From Petrocella atlantisensis (GTDB taxonomy: Bacteria > Bacillota > Clostridia > Lachnospirales > Vallitaleaceae): a DNA stretch of 64,000 nt. Each line of letters begins with the position of its first letter. Position 1 is the stretch's first letter. The notes beneath the pieces are model-generated. The model was given only the letters and a program-made list of their open reading frames with translations. It was not told the origin of the DNA and ran no database searches. The translations under genes were made by a program, and so were the position numbers. This document shows positions 62,464 to 64,000 of the stretch, piece after piece. The DNA lies in the NCBI RefSeq assembly GCF_900538275.1, contig NZ_LR130778.1, forward strand, positions 3,344,001 to 3,408,000. The letters are read 5' to 3'.

Positions 62464-64000
62464 ATGAGTAGTACAATAAAGAAAGAATTAATTTTAGAAG
62501 GATTAGATTGCGCAAGTTGTGCAGCTAAGATTGAAGATGGAGTGAGTAAATTAGATCACGTTTCTTTATCTTCCGTAAATTTTGTGACAAAAACACTAAC
62601 GATTGATGTTTTGCACTCGGGAGACATTGATCTAGTGATGAATGATACCACGGCCCTCGTTGCAAAACTTGAACCAGATGTTATCGTGAAAGAGAAGGTT
62701 ATATCTAAAGCTGAAAATAAGACTTTGATGCTTATGGGATTAAGCTGTGCAAGTTGTGCTGCTAAGATAGAGAATGAAGTAAAATCTATAGATGGGGTTA
62801 TGAATGCAACTGTAGATTTCGTATCAAAAAAGCTCATCATCGAAGCTAAGCATAAAAGAGAACTTCCAAGAATTGTTGAACAAGCCACCATAATAGCCGT
62901 TGGAATTGAGTCGGATCTTAAAGTGGTTGATACAGATGAGTACAATTCAAAAGATGGAAAAGAAAAAGGCAACCATGAAGAGGATGGCATCAACAAAGTA
63001 GAGCTGATCCGATTAGGAACAGGATTCGTATTATTTTTAGTGGGTCTATTGCTGGAGTTCACGCCAATAATCGAGTTGTCTGTGTTCCTAACAAGTTATC
63101 TATTAGTAGGTGGCAGTGTCGTTTTAAAAGCGTTGAAAAACATATCAAGAGGACAAGTTTTTGATGAAAACTTTCTTATTGGTGTAGCAACCATCGGTGC
63201 TTTTGCAATTGGAGAATACCCTGAAGGTGTTGCTGTAATGTTATTTTACCAAGTGGGAGAATTTTTCCAAAGTATGGCCGTAAATCATTCAAGAAGATCA
63301 ATAAGCGCTTTAATGGATATTAGACCAGATTTTGCAAATCTCAAAATTGGGGACAATGTGGAAAAAGTTTCTCCAGAAGATGTTGCGATTGGAGATACTA
63401 TTATTATTAAACCAGGTGAAAAGGTTCCCTTGGATGGTAAAGTAATATCTGGAAGTTCAATGCTGGACACATCAGCAATAACAGGAGAGTCCGTTCCCAG
63501 AGAAGTTGAGCCAGGTCATGAGATTCTTTCTGGAACTATCAATAAAAATGGTGTGTTGACAGTCCTAGTCTCAAAAGAGTTCGGCGAATCAACGGTATCT
63601 AAAATTCTTGATTTAGTTCAAAATGCAAGCAGTAAAAAAGCACCTACTGAGAATTTTATTACAAAGTTTGCCAGATACTATACACCTGTCGTCGTATTTA
63701 TAGCACTTGCATTGGCAATTATGCCGCCACTTTTCATACCAGGAGCTACTTATAACGAATGGATCTATAGAGCGCTTGTATTCCTTGTGGTGTCATGTCC
63801 TTGTGCGTTGGTGATATCAATTCCTTTAGGCTTCTTTGGTGGTATTGGTGGTGCATCAAAAGCAGGTATTTTGATGAAGGGAAGCAACTACTTAGAGGCA
63901 TTAAATAGCGTTGATACAGTCGTGTTTGATAAAACTGGAACTCTAACAAAAGGTGTCTTCAAAGTCACAAAGATTGTGAACCTTTCAAATGATCTATCTG
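62464..64000 (+). CDS. cadA: Cd/Zn/Pb-type P1B ATPase, 3' end outside window
   Basis: Open from ATG 62464 (AGGAGG site) to the end of the window, 512 codons visible. Two heavy-metal-associated domains with GLDCASCAAKIE and GLSCASCAAKIE motifs, six predicted membrane helices so far, the TGE phosphatase loop (SAITGESVPREV), the CPC metal site (VVSCPCALVISIP) and the phosphorylation site DKTGTLTKG at the very end. This is a metal exporter; the CPC motif and CadC-type regulator point to Cd, Zn or Pb rather than Cu. The nucleotide domain lies beyond the window. Confidence 0.93.
   Translation, partial: MSSTIKKELILEGLDCASCAAKIEDGVSKLDHVSLSSVNFVTKTLTIDVLHSGDIDLVMNDTTALVAKLEPDVIVKEKVISKAENKTLMLMGLSCASCAAKIENEVKSIDGVMNATVDFVSKKLIIEAKHKRELPRIVEQATIIAVGIESDLKVVDTDEYNSKDGKEKGNHEEDGINKVELIRLGTGFVLFLVGLLLEFTPIIELSVFLTSYLLVGGSVVLKALKNISRGQVFDENFLIGVATIGAFAIGEYPEGVAVMLFYQVGEFFQSMAVNHSRRSISALMDIRPDFANLKIGDNVEKVSPEDVAIGDTIIIKPGEKVPLDGKVISGSSMLDTSAITGESVPREVEPGHEILSGTINKNGVLTVLVSKEFGESTVSKILDLVQNASSKKAPTENFITKFARYYTPVVVFIALALAIMPPLFIPGATYNEWIYRALVFLVVSCPCALVISIPLGFFGGIGGASKAGILMKGSNYLEALNSVDTVVFDKTGTLTKGVFKVTKIVNLSNDLS

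Overview
The window comes from a low-GC Gram-positive bacterium of the class Clostridia. The gene content points toward Lachnospirales-type organisms, but the genus cannot be fixed from sequence alone. Reasons: AT-rich coding with strong AGGAGG ribosome sites, a redox regulator Rex next to acpS/nnr/alr, a Re-type citrate synthase next to isocitrate dehydrogenase, and a conjugative element of the Tn1549/PrgI-VirB4 type.

Positions 1-17173 are chromosomal housekeeping: the end of a D-2-hydroxyacid dehydrogenase, a DegV fatty-acid-binding protein, a lipoprotein, leuS, an operon of (Re)-citrate synthase, isocitrate dehydrogenase and a GntR regulator behind a promoter carrying a perfect palindrome, a minus-strand ABC-F ATPase, rex with a likely self-operator, a coiled-coil protein, acpS, the NAD(P)HX repair enzyme, alanine racemase and a MATE exporter. 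Two non-coding places stand out: a 122-bp tandem repeat of a long hairpin fused to the 3' end of leuS (4454-4717), and a 565-bp spacer with three separate large inverted-repeat structures (8486-8950).

From about 17.4 kb to 40.3 kb lies an integrative and conjugative element backbone: ParA, ParB, a RepA-like initiator with five 23-bp iterons inside its own gene, PcfB, the VirD4 coupling ATPase, a small Maff2-type membrane protein, a TrbL/VirB6-like channel protein, PrgI, the VirB4 ATPase, an M23 cell-wall hydrolase, DUF4315, DUF4366 and DUF6075 proteins, topoisomerase III, a YodL-domain protein and a 2474-residue methylase-helicase. Inside the giant gene, in another frame and with a perfect Shine-Dalgarno, sits a complete TnpV-like gene. 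A 23-27 bp palindrome recurs four times in this backbone. No integrase or relaxase is visible, so the element probably continues beyond the window.

From 40.4 to 60.7 kb is a dense anti-phage island headed by its own promoter and a small HTH protein: a Cap4-like nuclease (frameshifted) with an SMC-like ATPase (Lamassu-like), a GHKL/sacsin-like ATPase with a Schlafen-TIR fusion, an Mrr-like nuclease, several unknown small genes, a Gabija-like pair (OLD nuclease and UvrD helicase), and McrB-McrC translationally coupled to an ADP-ribosylglycohydrolase and followed by an HNH-like protein. From 60.9 kb to the end is a metal cassette: a ZIP transporter, a CadC/ArsR-type repressor with a visible operator, and a Cd/Zn/Pb-type P-type ATPase that runs off the end.

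The strongest candidates for undescribed biology are the nested tnpV gene, the GHKL ATPase plus Schlafen-TIR pair, and the McrBC-ADP-ribosylglycohydrolase operon with an EVE-like domain inserted in the McrB motor. No rRNA, tRNA or CRISPR array was recognised.
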